A stretch of 64,000 nt of DNA from Sulfobacillus sp. (GTDB lineage Bacteria > Bacillota > Sulfobacillia > Sulfobacillales > Sulfobacillaceae): NCBI GenBank assembly GCA_027309085.1, contig DAIDDL010000011.1, forward strand, positions 25,279-89,278, in the 5' to 3' direction. Below the pieces are notes generated by a model. That model was given only the letters and a program-made list of their open reading frames with translations. It did no database searches and was not told the DNA's origin. The stretch's first letter is position 1. Every line of letters starts with the position of its first letter. Shown piece by piece: positions 24,650 through 33,387 of the stretch. Both the position numbers and the translations under genes were made by a program.

Positions 24650-25918
24650 TTATTCCAGAAAGTCTGCGCGGTATACATTGCCCGAACCTGGGGCGTTGCC
24701 GTCCACGTGCGCACCCTCAGTCGGGCCCGTCTTCCCCTGGTCTTCTGCCAGGTCTTCGTCTTCTACCTGCCCGATGCTTAAAGACGGGTCGACTCCGTAT
24801 TGGAACCAGGTATCCAGAATTGTCAAGCTCAGGCGGACTACCGTGCGCAGGCGGGTATCTTGGGCTGGAGCCAAATTGCGGATCAGGCGGATTAGGTCCA
24901 GCGGCTCTTGTGGCGGCTGCCACGAATAGGCATCACGGTGAAAACTGTAGATTTGCATAATCAACTGGTCCACCTGGTCCCGCGACAGCGGCTCAAGGGA
25001 TTTGGCTTCGACTAGAGCTCCAATTCCCTCTTGGCAAAAGGCGGCGAGATGCTGCTCTTTCGGGCGGGACTGCAGCCAACTGGGGGCAGCAGCCTGGTCA
25101 TTGCGCTGATAAATGACATCCGTGAGAAAGTTGGACGCTAGCGCCCACACGGTCAGGAGGTGCGGGGTGGCTAGGTTGAGGAGGCGGCCAATCGAGGCGT
25201 AGGCCCGACTTCTGGCGCCCCGCCCAAACTTGCCAATCAGTTCCACCTCGTCAAACAGAATCAGCCACCCCTGGTAGCCAGCGCGGTGGATCAGCCAGTC
25301 GACAAGGCGCAGATATTCAAACGCTTCCTCCCGCATCACCGTCCGTTCGAGCTTCAACGCCCGCGAAAAATTGCCGCGGTAAATCCGCTTCAGTTCAGCG
25401 GCGGTGAGAAATGTGCCGGAAATATCCTGTATCAGCTCGGGATATCCTTCGTTATGGGCCACCAAATTGTCCAAAATGGTCATGACCCGCGCCGAAAATT
25501 CCATGGCGCGCGCCTCCGCTAAAATTTGGGGAGCTTTCAAGCCCTCGTCGACAATCGACTCAATCCCTGCCAGCTTCCCGCCTGGCACGAAGGTGCTGTC
25601 AATAATTTTGGGATAAATCTGGTCTAATCGGTCCAACGGCGTTTCCTTGCTGAGACTGATATAACTGACCACCCAGTTGCGATCGGCGGCCGAGCCCCAA
25701 AACGACTGGAGAAGATGCGTTTTACCCTCGCCGTAGTGGGCCCGGATCACCATGGCGGGAAATTTTGGACGACGAGCGTCCTCAGTTTGCTCCATGAGCC
25801 GGTTCAATTGGGTGATCTGGCTTTCACGCCCGAACACGATCGCTTGGGCCATTTCCTGATACGGGATGCCAGACCGCAGTCCTTCCACGACGCGCCGGAG
25901 CCGCTGTGGGTCGTCCAT
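24650..25918 (-). CDS. DUF2791 P-loop ATPase, BREX BrxD-like
   Basis: 422 residues from ATG 25918, which directly follows the stop (TAA) of the previous gene. A Walker A loop (HYGEGKTHLLQSFW, residues 61-74), a SLSKETPLDRLDQIY segment and a clean Walker B (GWLILFDEVELIGKFG, about 218) match the DUF2791 ATP-binding proteins found in BREX-related and other defence or DNA-repair islands. The C-terminal 50 residues are acidic and probably disordered. These proteins are AAA-like and thought to act on DNA or restriction complexes. The closely linked neighbour upstream encodes a second P-loop ATPase, so the two may form a hetero-oligomer. No pglX, pglZ or brxL gene lies beside it. Confidence 0.85.
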   Translation of the reverse strand: MDDPQRLRRVVEGLRSGIPYQEMAQAIVFGRESQITQLNRLMEQTEDARRPKFPAMVIRAHYGEGKTHLLQSFWGSAADRNWVVSYISLSKETPLDRLDQIYPKIIDSTFVPGGKLAGIESIVDEGLKAPQILAEARAMEFSARVMTILDNLVAHNEGYPELIQDISGTFLTAAELKRIYRGNFSRALKLERTVMREEAFEYLRLVDWLIHRAGYQGWLILFDEVELIGKFGRGARSRAYASIGRLLNLATPHLLTVWALASNFLTDVIYQRNDQAAAPSWLQSRPKEQHLAAFCQEGIGALVEAKSLEPLSRDQVDQLIMQIYSFHRDAYSWQPPQEPLDLIRLIRNLAPAQDTRLRTVVRLSLTILDTWFQYGVDPSLSIGQVEDEDLAEDQGKTGPTEGAHVDGNAPGSGNVYRADFLE

Positions 25919-27109
25919 TTAGTTGTCCCCCTCCAATGCGTCTTTCAGTTGCCGTGCGATGCGGCGGCGGACCGGCGACCAGTCCAGTTCCACGCTGCGG
26001 GGCACCACGTCCGCCTCGCCAGTCCGCACTCCTTGAAAATGCCGGGCGGCCCAGACTCTCTCCACGGTGTCCAAATCTTCATGATTGACGGACCACAGGC
26101 GGTCCCAGTCGATTAAGTCATTGAAGCGGTTAATCTGTGTCATAAAGATTTCAGACTGAATCCGGGACCACAGAGCCGGGTAGGAGGGGAATCCCAGACG
26201 GCCGTCCTCGAACAGCTCAGGAGAAGCGGCCAGCATCACAAACAAGTAGGCGGCGTGGTGGCTGTCATCGATCAGTTCCCGCCACATTTCATAAGCTTGA
26301 TCGCGGGCGGTCCGGGTGTAATAGGGCACATCATCCCGGCGCTGGCGGGTGGCCATCACCTGGCCATTGTCAATGAGCACAGCCAGGCCATGGTAACCTG
26401 CCGCATGACAGAACACAGCCAGGGAGAACAGCATGGCCCGGGCGTTGCGGCGGTCAATCACGCCTGGCACCCCCAGAGACTTTTTCTCGGCGGCGGTAAT
26501 CCGCTCGCCCATCAGCCAGCGTTCGGTCACGGGGTTCTCGCTGCCTTCCGGTTCCATGGCCCGCAGCATCCACTGCCGCATCACTCCCCCCCACTGGGCG
26601 TCGAGGCCTTGCCGGCCAATCCAGCGGTCTGACGCGTCCCGCACATCGCTGTGCAAAATCGAGGCGTTGCGTCCCCTGGACTGTTGCGCCCACCCCCAAA
26701 ATTCCCTCGGGCTGCCAGGGAAGTCGTGATAACCGAGCTCGTCCTGGATCATGCGCACTGCAGCTCTCCCAACCAGGTCGCTCCAGGCTATATGCTGCGC
26801 CACCACCTTATACAGTTCGTCGATGGCAGCCAGACGGGTGTGAGTGCCGTCGATGAGAACCGCCTGGTAATCCAGATCGCCGAGGGTCAAGGCCAGATGC
26901 CGCAGAAAGTGGGTTTTCCCCGATCCGGGCCGTCCTTGAACGAATTTGAGTTTGCCTGCCCCCTGGTCAACAAATCCCGCCAAATACCATTTTTGGATGA
27001 AGGCCTCCATTCCTGCCGGATCTACGTACGTATCGCGAATGGCCGCGTCATCCAGCATTTCGGATGACGGGTCGTTGGCAAATTGCCACAGGGTTTCATT
27101 GAGATTCAT
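25919..27109 (-). CDS. Second DUF2791-like P-loop ATPase with degenerate Walker B
   Basis: 396 residues from ATG 27109 (MNLNETLWQF), with GGAG 9 bases upstream; this start overlaps the preceding gene by 14 bases. Walker A is GRPGSGKTHFLRHLAL (59-74). The likely Walker B strand reads GLAVLIDNGQVMA, with Asp but no following catalytic Glu, whereas the next gene has the canonical DEVE. The remainder is alpha-helical with many Trp and Arg residues. It resembles the BREX-type ATPase superfamily but only in the nucleotide-binding core. The degenerate site suggests a binding or regulatory subunit paired with the BrxD-like protein encoded immediately downstream. Confidence 0.75.
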   Translation of the reverse strand: MNLNETLWQFANDPSSEMLDDAAIRDTYVDPAGMEAFIQKWYLAGFVDQGAGKLKFVQGRPGSGKTHFLRHLALTLGDLDYQAVLIDGTHTRLAAIDELYKVVAQHIAWSDLVGRAAVRMIQDELGYHDFPGSPREFWGWAQQSRGRNASILHSDVRDASDRWIGRQGLDAQWGGVMRQWMLRAMEPEGSENPVTERWLMGERITAAEKKSLGVPGVIDRRNARAMLFSLAVFCHAAGYHGLAVLIDNGQVMATRQRRDDVPYYTRTARDQAYEMWRELIDDSHHAAYLFVMLAASPELFEDGRLGFPSYPALWSRIQSEIFMTQINRFNDLIDWDRLWSVNHEDLDTVERVWAARHFQGVRTGEADVVPRSVELDWSPVRRRIARQLKDALEGDN

Positions 27110-27938
27110 CAGCGGTCTCTCCTTCGGGCACGAGTTCCAACGACCCAAAGGCCGTTTTAGTTCCCCCGGGGACGGGAATCGTGACGGCGTCCGCGGCCCG
27201 CCGGCCTTCCCCTAAAACCAGGTGATACCCTCCATAATGGAGGGTCTGGAGGCGCACCCGGTAGAGGTCAAAGGCAAACTGGCTGAGACTGTAGCCCCCG
27301 GGTCCAGTCCGGATGGTCATCACCTCATAAATCTGCTTGAGCGGCAGGGCGCGGATCAGCGCCTGGTTGGGGTGTTCGGCCTGCCATTCATGGAGGACGA
27401 TGTGATAGGCCCGCACCAGGGCTTTGAGGAATTGGTTGGCATTGAACCGTTCCCGGTACAGCTTGTCAATTTGTCCCAAGACTTGCAGGGCGGCGGCTTT
27501 CGGGTCCAGCGCCCGGACGGTCCGGTTGTTGATTAAGACCAGGTCATGGGCAAAGTCGACTTTCACCTCCAAGGGAAACACCCGAAACGATGGAAATTCG
27601 CCATCCACCGCGTGGCCGCCTTTCTGGCACTCCCGGATAAAGACTGCGCTCCATGCCACGCTGTCCGTTTCGTATCGGCCCAGTTGAAAGGCCTCAAGAC
27701 TCTTGGCTATCTCGGCGCCCAGCGAGAGGGCCTGGGCATTTTCGCCAAGCAGTTCCTCCACCTGCTTGCGAAGCTCGGTCAGATTGAGCAGTCCGGCTTG
27801 TTTGGCCAGCTTTTTGGATCGTCCCATGCGCTCAGCCAGCTTGGCGAGCTCTTCAATTTGCGGTTCAATATTCTCAGTGAACTGATCCCAACTGTTTTTC
27901 ACGCCGCTATTCTCTTGGCGCTCTCCGACTGATTCCAT
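27096..27938 (-). CDS. Unrecognised 280-residue protein of the helicase/ATPase operon
   Basis: Start ATG 27938 follows GGAAGGAG. The N-terminal 90 residues are helical and charged (NIEPQIEELAKLAERMGRSK, then LTELRKQVEELLGEN), probably a coiled coil. Residues about 95-260 look alpha/beta, with VFPLEVKVDFAHDLVLINNR, FNANQFLKALVRAYHIV and YSLSQFAFDLYRVRLQTLHY. No catalytic motif, zinc site or membrane segment is seen. Its stop overlaps the start of the first P-loop ATPase and it lies 56 bases after the Rad50-like gene, so it is an integral part of the operon, perhaps an adaptor linking the nuclease pair to the ATPases. Function unknown. Confidence 0.75.
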   Translation of the reverse strand: MESVGERQENSGVKNSWDQFTENIEPQIEELAKLAERMGRSKKLAKQAGLLNLTELRKQVEELLGENAQALSLGAEIAKSLEAFQLGRYETDSVAWSAVFIRECQKGGHAVDGEFPSFRVFPLEVKVDFAHDLVLINNRTVRALDPKAAALQVLGQIDKLYRERFNANQFLKALVRAYHIVLHEWQAEHPNQALIRALPLKQIYEVMTIRTGPGGYSLSQFAFDLYRVRLQTLHYGGYHLVLGEGRRAADAVTIPVPGGTKTAFGSLELVPEGETADESQ

Positions 27939-27994
27939 ATATTGTCTCCTTCCATTGCCTGTTAGTGGATTGTTCAGGGTGGCAGTCCCCTCAT

Positions 27995-30900
27995 TTAAGT
28001 CCTGACAGGCTGCTGCGGTCCCAGATAATGCACGTGCAGATGGTCATGCGCCGCAAGCTGTTGAGCTTGGTCGACTACCGACTGGTGGTGAGTAAAATAC
28101 AGGATCTGTGTCTGCTCACCCAGTTCGTGCAGAACTTCCAAGGTGGCCTGGGTCCTGGCGTCATCAAAGTGCACAAGAATATCATCCATTACCAGGGGCA
28201 GAGGCTCAGAACCCGCCAGATGCTGTTCGACAAAAGCCAGGCGCAAGGACAAGAAGAGTTGGTCGCGGGTGCCGTCGCTGAGCTGGAATACACGGCGCCT
28301 GCTGCCGTCTGCATGAACAGCAAGCAGATACGGCGCGCTGCCATCGTATTCCACCAGCAGTTCTTCGTACTGGCGCAGGGTCATCCGCCGGAACAACTGT
28401 CCCGCACGGTGTAAAATGGCGGATTCATTGCGCTCGCGGAACTCCTCGATGGAACGCTCAAGCAGCCGTCGAGCCAATTCGACCCGGAGGTACTCGTTCC
28501 ACAGCCGGTCCACCTCAGCCAAATGCTGCTGCCCCTGCTGTGCGAATGCGGCGGCCGCTTCATGGGTTTCATTAATGTGCGCGAAGGCCGTCTGCAGCGT
28601 CTGCAGGTGGTCCTTTTCCCGCTCAATGTCTCCCCTGATGCCATCCTGCCTCCCTTCGAGCACGCTCTTTTGCGACTCTAAAGTGTCTGGATCTCCCAGC
28701 TCTTCCAGGGATTGGGCAATGGCGTCCACGCTCATGCCGTCAGCGGCCTGCCGGATTCTGCGTTCCTGGGAGAGTTTCTCCTCAGCGAGCTTGCGCCGCT
28801 GGCGCGATATTTCAACGTGGGCGCTCAATTGGGCAAGGTCCGCGGCATGACACTGCGCTTGGTAGTGCTGCAGCTGTTGCGCGATCAGTCCCGCTTCTGC
28901 CCCGTGCTGGTCCGCTTCACTGAGCAGGCGCGCCTGCTCAGCTTCGATACTATGCAAGAGTTGCTCCGTCTCCCTCGCATTGTGCATGCGCTGGCGGGCT
29001 TGGCGCACCCACGACTCCACAGAGGCAGCCTCGGCCAGGTTCTCACCGAGCTGCTCGGCGACGGCTAGGGCCTGCCGTTCAAATTGGTGGCAGATCTCTT
29101 CGCTGGTGCGGATAGCCGTCTCCATCTGCTCTATCTCTTGCACTCCGCGAAGCAGCTCCCTGAGGTGCTGGGAGTAGTGCAAGGCGTCCTGCGGCCTTGG
29201 GGGCAGAGATGGATAGGCGCGGATCACGGACTCCCACTCTTCGTCTTGAAGCTGCAATTGCTGCTCCCACTTGGTTAGAGACTGGGTCCGGGCGTGGATC
29301 TTTGTTTCGAGCACGCGCCTTTGATCCCAGAGCGTGCGGCGTTTCAGATCCCGCTCGCCCATCATCCGCGCGTAGTTCTCGCACTGTTCGAGCGCGTCGT
29401 TCAGGGTGAGCGCGTCCCCCACTTGACAGTGTGCCTCTTGGGCCGCGGTGGCTAGGGCCTGCCGCAATTGGGCCTGGTGCTGGGTCAATTCGGCCCTATC
29501 CGCCTCGCTGGCGTCCAGTTCCCCGAGCATCAACACCAAGGGGGCATGAAAGGCGCTCATCCATTCCCGCATTTCTCCCGGGCTTTTGGGGAGGATTCCG
29601 CACGGCTGCCATTCCCCTGCCCATAACGTCTCAAGCTGTGAGAACTGGATGTCAAGGGATTGGCGCCTCTTGGCATTGTCTGCCAGAGCCTGCCTGGTCT
29701 GGTCCTGTTTCATCAGCAACAAGGCCCGGTTGGCTGAGCGGTCGGCTTCCCGCCGCATAGCGTCCACCACCTGGTCAGCGTTCGCCAAGCACTGGGCAAA
29801 GTCGTCAGCTAAATCCTGCGGGGCGACCCCCTCAGGCAGCACGTGGTGCAGCCACGACTGTTTGACGCGGGTCCAAGCATCTTCTCTCAGGGACCGGGCC
29901 TCAAGCAGGTCTGATGGCACCGGCACCTCCCCCTGCAGTTCCAACACCTCTAAATCATTCGCCAAAGACACCGCTGCCGCTCTCAGAGTCTGATGGTCGC
30001 GGCGGGCTTCACTCCGTTCCTGTTCCAGGCTTGCCCACTGGCCAGCATAACGTTCTACCGTGTCGTGAAGCGGCAACGGCAACATCTTAAGACCGCGAAG
30101 GGAGCCTGCATACAGTGTTTGTTGGCGAAGCCGCTGGTCTATTGCCTGCTGTTTGAGCTCAATGTCCCGGTCGGCCTGGGCGATCTTCCCCTGAACATTG
30201 CCCTCCTCACGGATTGTTCGGATCAGCCCGCTGAGATGCGACACGTCATAAATGGGCCCGAGAGCCTCTAAGTCCTTCTCCACCTTGGCAGAGTCCTCGA
30301 TGAGCTCTTCGCACTGCGCCTGTTCCAAGGCGTAATTCGCACGGGCGCCAGCGATTTCCTCGGCGAGGGTGTCAATGCGGTTGAGTGCCGTCAGAGGCAG
30401 TCGGAGCTGGTCGATCTGCGGCCAGAAAGTGCCTGGCGACAACTCCTGAAGGCGCTGTTCAGTTTCGGCCTTGCGCTTTTGCCTCTGTTCCCGGGCTGCC
30501 GGGAGATCGGTGTCCCGCAGGGACAGAAACTGCATAAGTCCTTCGCTCAGCCTCTCAATCGAATCGGCCAGGGACGTTGCCTGGGGATCTGGATGGAGTG
30601 CATGAGCCCGTTCTGCCTGCCTCCGGCACTCATCCTCTGCGCGCGCCTGGCTCTGCGTGTTTTCTCCGTGCTTTTTGAGCAGTGTCAGAATGTTTTCCTC
30701 GTCATGCGGCGAGACAGTGGCCGGCCCCAACTCCTCAAGCTCTTGCTTCATGGCCTGCCATTCGCTAATCATCGGGCGCACCCGCAAGAGGCGGGTCACC
30801 TTCTGCCAGGCGGCGTCTACGTCGGCTAGTTGGCGTTCTAACTGTTCGGCGCGCTGCTCGCTCAGAAAAATCTCCTGCCGCTGCCGGTGCCATTCCTCCG

Positions 30901-31510
30901 CCCGCAGGCTGGACTGCTTGAGGCTTTTTTGGGTGTCAATAAAGGATCGCCACTGCTTATTCAGCTCTTTGGCAGAGCGCGCATTAAAGCTCGGGTCGAG
31001 GAGCTGCGCGGAGCGGTCTGCCAGACTGCCCAGCAGTTTGGTCAGGTACTGGACGCCCCCCCCGGCTTCAAAGAGAGAAATACCAGCCTGGCCCTGCGAG
31101 TCGAGCAGGCTCTGGCCGCCTGCCCGCAGGCGCTCGTGGTCAAACCCAAACAGCAGCGCAAACGGCTCGCGGGTATATCCTCCAAGATATCGCGCCAGCG
31201 CGTCTTCCGACAATTCCGGGTGGTCAGCGTCTGTGAGGACCAGCCGGTTGTAGCGGCGTTTGCGCTCAATGCGGTACACGGCCCGGTCCGAGCGCTCGAT
31301 GACCCCCTCGATTCGGGAGCGGCTGTCGTAATGGTCGCGGAAGGATTCTGCAATGGTCCCCCCAAACAGCAAGTCCATGATGAGGGTCAGCAGGGTGGAT
31401 TTTCCCGTCTCGTTGGGTCCGTGCAAGATGTGCAGCCCGCCGTGATCCAAGTTCAGCTGGAAGGCTTCATAATGCAGCACCTGGCGGACAGCAATGCTCC
31501 GTATTTTCAC
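27995..31510 (-). CDS. YhaN/Rad50-like SMC-type ATPase
   Basis: 1171 residues from GTG 31510, overlapping the nuclease stop by four bases. Walker A is GPNETGKSTLLTLIMD (31-46). The C-terminal half-site has the ABC signature LSDGTRDQLFLSLRLAF, Walker B LPLVMDDILVHFDDAR and the His-loop YFTHHQ. About 900 residues of coiled coil lie between, rich in Gln, Arg and Glu. No CxxC zinc hook was found at the coil apex, so dimerisation must differ from Rad50/SbcC; this matches the AAA_27/YhaN type. With the YhaO-like nuclease it should form an ATP-gated DNA end-processing complex. Confidence 0.92.
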   Translation of the reverse strand: MKIRSIAVRQVLHYEAFQLNLDHGGLHILHGPNETGKSTLLTLIMDLLFGGTIAESFRDHYDSRSRIEGVIERSDRAVYRIERKRRYNRLVLTDADHPELSEDALARYLGGYTREPFALLFGFDHERLRAGGQSLLDSQGQAGISLFEAGGGVQYLTKLLGSLADRSAQLLDPSFNARSAKELNKQWRSFIDTQKSLKQSSLRAEEWHRQRQEIFLSEQRAEQLERQLADVDAAWQKVTRLLRVRPMISEWQAMKQELEELGPATVSPHDEENILTLLKKHGENTQSQARAEDECRRQAERAHALHPDPQATSLADSIERLSEGLMQFLSLRDTDLPAAREQRQKRKAETEQRLQELSPGTFWPQIDQLRLPLTALNRIDTLAEEIAGARANYALEQAQCEELIEDSAKVEKDLEALGPIYDVSHLSGLIRTIREEGNVQGKIAQADRDIELKQQAIDQRLRQQTLYAGSLRGLKMLPLPLHDTVERYAGQWASLEQERSEARRDHQTLRAAAVSLANDLEVLELQGEVPVPSDLLEARSLREDAWTRVKQSWLHHVLPEGVAPQDLADDFAQCLANADQVVDAMRREADRSANRALLLMKQDQTRQALADNAKRRQSLDIQFSQLETLWAGEWQPCGILPKSPGEMREWMSAFHAPLVLMLGELDASEADRAELTQHQAQLRQALATAAQEAHCQVGDALTLNDALEQCENYARMMGERDLKRRTLWDQRRVLETKIHARTQSLTKWEQQLQLQDEEWESVIRAYPSLPPRPQDALHYSQHLRELLRGVQEIEQMETAIRTSEEICHQFERQALAVAEQLGENLAEAASVESWVRQARQRMHNARETEQLLHSIEAEQARLLSEADQHGAEAGLIAQQLQHYQAQCHAADLAQLSAHVEISRQRRKLAEEKLSQERRIRQAADGMSVDAIAQSLEELGDPDTLESQKSVLEGRQDGIRGDIEREKDHLQTLQTAFAHINETHEAAAAFAQQGQQHLAEVDRLWNEYLRVELARRLLERSIEEFRERNESAILHRAGQLFRRMTLRQYEELLVEYDGSAPYLLAVHADGSRRRVFQLSDGTRDQLFLSLRLAFVEQHLAGSEPLPLVMDDILVHFDDARTQATLEVLHELGEQTQILYFTHHQSVVDQAQQLAAHDHLHVHYLGPQQPVRT

Positions 31511-32769
31511 GGCTGGCCCCCTCCTCTTGCCAGCATCGCCACCAGCACATCGCGGGCATCGGACACCAAGTCCCTGACCTCCTCGGCAGATGCGATGACG
31601 GTGGAGCCTTCGGAGCGGAGGTAATCCGGCATGCGCATCTGGATTGTCTGCATCTCGCTGGCGAAAAGCTCAAGAAACTCGGGACGGACTTCTGTCTGCT
31701 GAATAATGCGGTCCAGTTCCGAAATGGCGTCTGTGCGGTCAGGCAAAGACTGGCCGGTCTCTTCGCCTTGGGTATCAAATATCACTTTTTCCACCCAAAT
31801 TCTGTCGATGGCACTTTGCTGGGCGGCATTTACAATCTCATTGAGGTAATATTCCGATTCGGCCAAGAGGGAGCCGTGCAGGGCGGTTTGGCCGGTCAGC
31901 CGGATGCGGAGGGCCAAAGGGTAGCCGGGGTTGGCGGCGGTGGTTTGTTGGAACACAGACATCACGCGGCCAACCACATCCTCCGCACGGAGGGTCCCCG
32001 TCAAGTCCACCTCACACAGAGCCCAGCGCAAGACGTCAAGAGAGCGGTGCTGCAAATCAATACGGCCGGAATCGACCGTGACCAGAGTGCATCCCTTGTC
32101 CCCGGTTTCACGGATGTGCCGCCCCTGAAGGTTGCCTGGATACACAATGCACGGACTGGTGTCCCGAATCACCTGCCTTTTGTGCACGTGCCCCAGGGCC
32201 CAGTAATCGTATCCCTTGGCAGTCAGGTCGTGGACTGTACAGGGGGCGTAGGTCTCATGTCCTTCGTGTCCCTCGAGGGACGTGTGCAGCACGCCAATAT
32301 TGAAATACCCCGGCACTGGCAACGGGTACTGGGGAACCAGGTTTTGCGTCACTATGCGGTCCTTGAATCCCTGACCGTGCAGCGCCACCTGGAGGTCGTC
32401 GATGACGAAGGTCTCGGGCTGGTCACTAGAAAAGCGGTGCACGCCACTCGGCAGCAGCAGTTTGCGGCTGATGGTGCTGGCGGCGTCGTGATTGCCGCTC
32501 ACTATATAGACCCTGATATCGTGGGCGGTCAGCCGCGTCATGCAGGCATTGAAAAATAGTCCGGTGGAATAGTCCTGCCAATCGCCGTCAAATACGTCGC
32601 CAGCGATCACGAGAAACCGCACGTGTTCCTCGATACACAGCTCCACCAGGTTGTCGAGGGCGCGCCGGGTGGCAGAACGGATGGCCTCTGCCGGAGCGTC
32701 CTCGCGTAAGGACAGTCCGCGAAGCGGGCTGTCTAGATGCAGGTCAGCGCAGTGAACAAATTTAAACAT
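31507..32769 (-). CDS. YhaO/SbcD-like DNA repair exonuclease (metallophosphoesterase)
   Basis: 420 residues from ATG 32769, with GGGGAGG 7 bases upstream. All calcineurin-type metal-site motifs are visible: CADLHLD (D9, H11), AGDVFDG (D58), SGNHDA (N93, H94), VLHTS and ALGHVHKRQ. The C-terminal 190 residues carry the accessory domain typical of YhaO/Mre11-type enzymes. It should cut DNA ends or hairpins in partnership with the Rad50-like protein encoded by the overlapping next gene. It is the first gene of the operon, with an extended -10 promoter just upstream. Confidence 0.93.
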   Translation of the reverse strand: MFKFVHCADLHLDSPLRGLSLREDAPAEAIRSATRRALDNLVELCIEEHVRFLVIAGDVFDGDWQDYSTGLFFNACMTRLTAHDIRVYIVSGNHDAASTISRKLLLPSGVHRFSSDQPETFVIDDLQVALHGQGFKDRIVTQNLVPQYPLPVPGYFNIGVLHTSLEGHEGHETYAPCTVHDLTAKGYDYWALGHVHKRQVIRDTSPCIVYPGNLQGRHIRETGDKGCTLVTVDSGRIDLQHRSLDVLRWALCEVDLTGTLRAEDVVGRVMSVFQQTTAANPGYPLALRIRLTGQTALHGSLLAESEYYLNEIVNAAQQSAIDRIWVEKVIFDTQGEETGQSLPDRTDAISELDRIIQQTEVRPEFLELFASEMQTIQMRMPDYLRSEGSTVIASAEEVRDLVSDARDVLVAMLARGGGQP

Positions 32770-32812
32770 CAAATACCTCCCCATCCGTCAAAATCCGGGA
32801 AAATCTTCTCCA

Positions 32813-32821
32813 ATTATAGCA
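32813..32821 (-). promoter_or_regulatory. Extended -10 promoter of the nuclease/ATPase/helicase operon
   Basis: On the minus strand the sequence reads TGCTATAAT: a perfect -10 with the extended TG motif. It lies about 44 bases before the nuclease start. The -35 is weak (TTTCCT at 19 bases). It is the only strong promoter seen for the six-gene run. Confidence 0.65.
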
Positions 32822-32900
32822 GGACGCGCTGTTTTAGAGGAAAGGGGTAAAGCTTGTGGGCGGCGTAAAACAAAATGACTACAGAAAAACCACGAAATCC

Positions 32901-32915
32901 CCTTTACGTAAACGG
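32901..32915 (+). promoter_or_regulatory. Putative MerR/LiuR operator
   Basis: CCTTTACGTAAACGG has a perfect TTTACGTAAA core (32903-32912). It lies 53 bases before the MerR-family gene, in the divergent intergenic region. MerR-type LiuR regulators of branched-chain and fatty acyl-CoA degradation bind TTTACGT-like palindromes, so this is a plausible autoregulatory site. Whether it also affects the divergent operon is unknown. Confidence 0.5.
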
Positions 32916-32967
32916 AAAATGTCTGTATTTTTAGGAAAGAACAACAGTCAGGCAGCGAGGCGAAACG

Positions 32968-33387
32968 ATGTCATCCCAATCCATCCCACAACCAGAAGAG
33001 CTTTTTACCATTACGGGAGTCACCGCTGAATTTGATGTCACCGCGCGCACCTTGCGGCACTACGAAGAAATCGGCCTGATCTCACCCCTTAGGCGGGGCA
33101 GCCAGCGCTTGTACACCGCCCGCGACCGGGTGCGCATCCGGCTTATCCTCCGCGGGCGCCGCCTGGGATTTGCGTTGGGGGAGATTCATGAGATGCTCGA
33201 CCTGTACGATGCGGATCCGACGGAGGTGACCCAACTCCGTGAAGTCATCCAACGCGGTGACGATAAGTTGCAGGAGCTGTACACGCAGGTCGCCGAGCTG
33301 CAGGAAGTGATCACGGAACTGGTGGAACTGCGCGCTAGGATGAAAATTCGGCTTGATGCAATTACCGCAGAGGGGGAACCATTGTGA
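32968..33387 (+). CDS. MerR-family transcriptional regulator, LiuR-like
   Basis: 139 residues. The N-terminal winged helix-turn-helix (FTITGVTAEFDVTARTLRHY, then EEIGLISPLRRGSQRLYTAR) is followed by LGFALGEIHEMLDLYD and a C-terminal coiled coil (about 85-130) for dimerisation. There are no metal-binding cysteines, so this is an effector-sensing rather than metal-sensing type. Its stop overlaps the acyl-CoA dehydrogenase start (GTGA), so it is co-transcribed with acyl-CoA metabolism genes. LiuR-type MerR proteins control branched-chain and fatty acid catabolism, which fits this context. Confidence 0.88.
   Translation: MSSQSIPQPEELFTITGVTAEFDVTARTLRHYEEIGLISPLRRGSQRLYTARDRVRIRLILRGRRLGFALGEIHEMLDLYDADPTEVTQLREVIQRGDDKLQELYTQVAELQEVITELVELRARMKIRLDAITAEGEPL

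Noticed and set aside
24650..27109. Complete BREX locus
   Set aside because: Only DUF2791-type ATPases are present; no pglX methylase, pglZ, brxA, brxB or brxL gene is adjacent.
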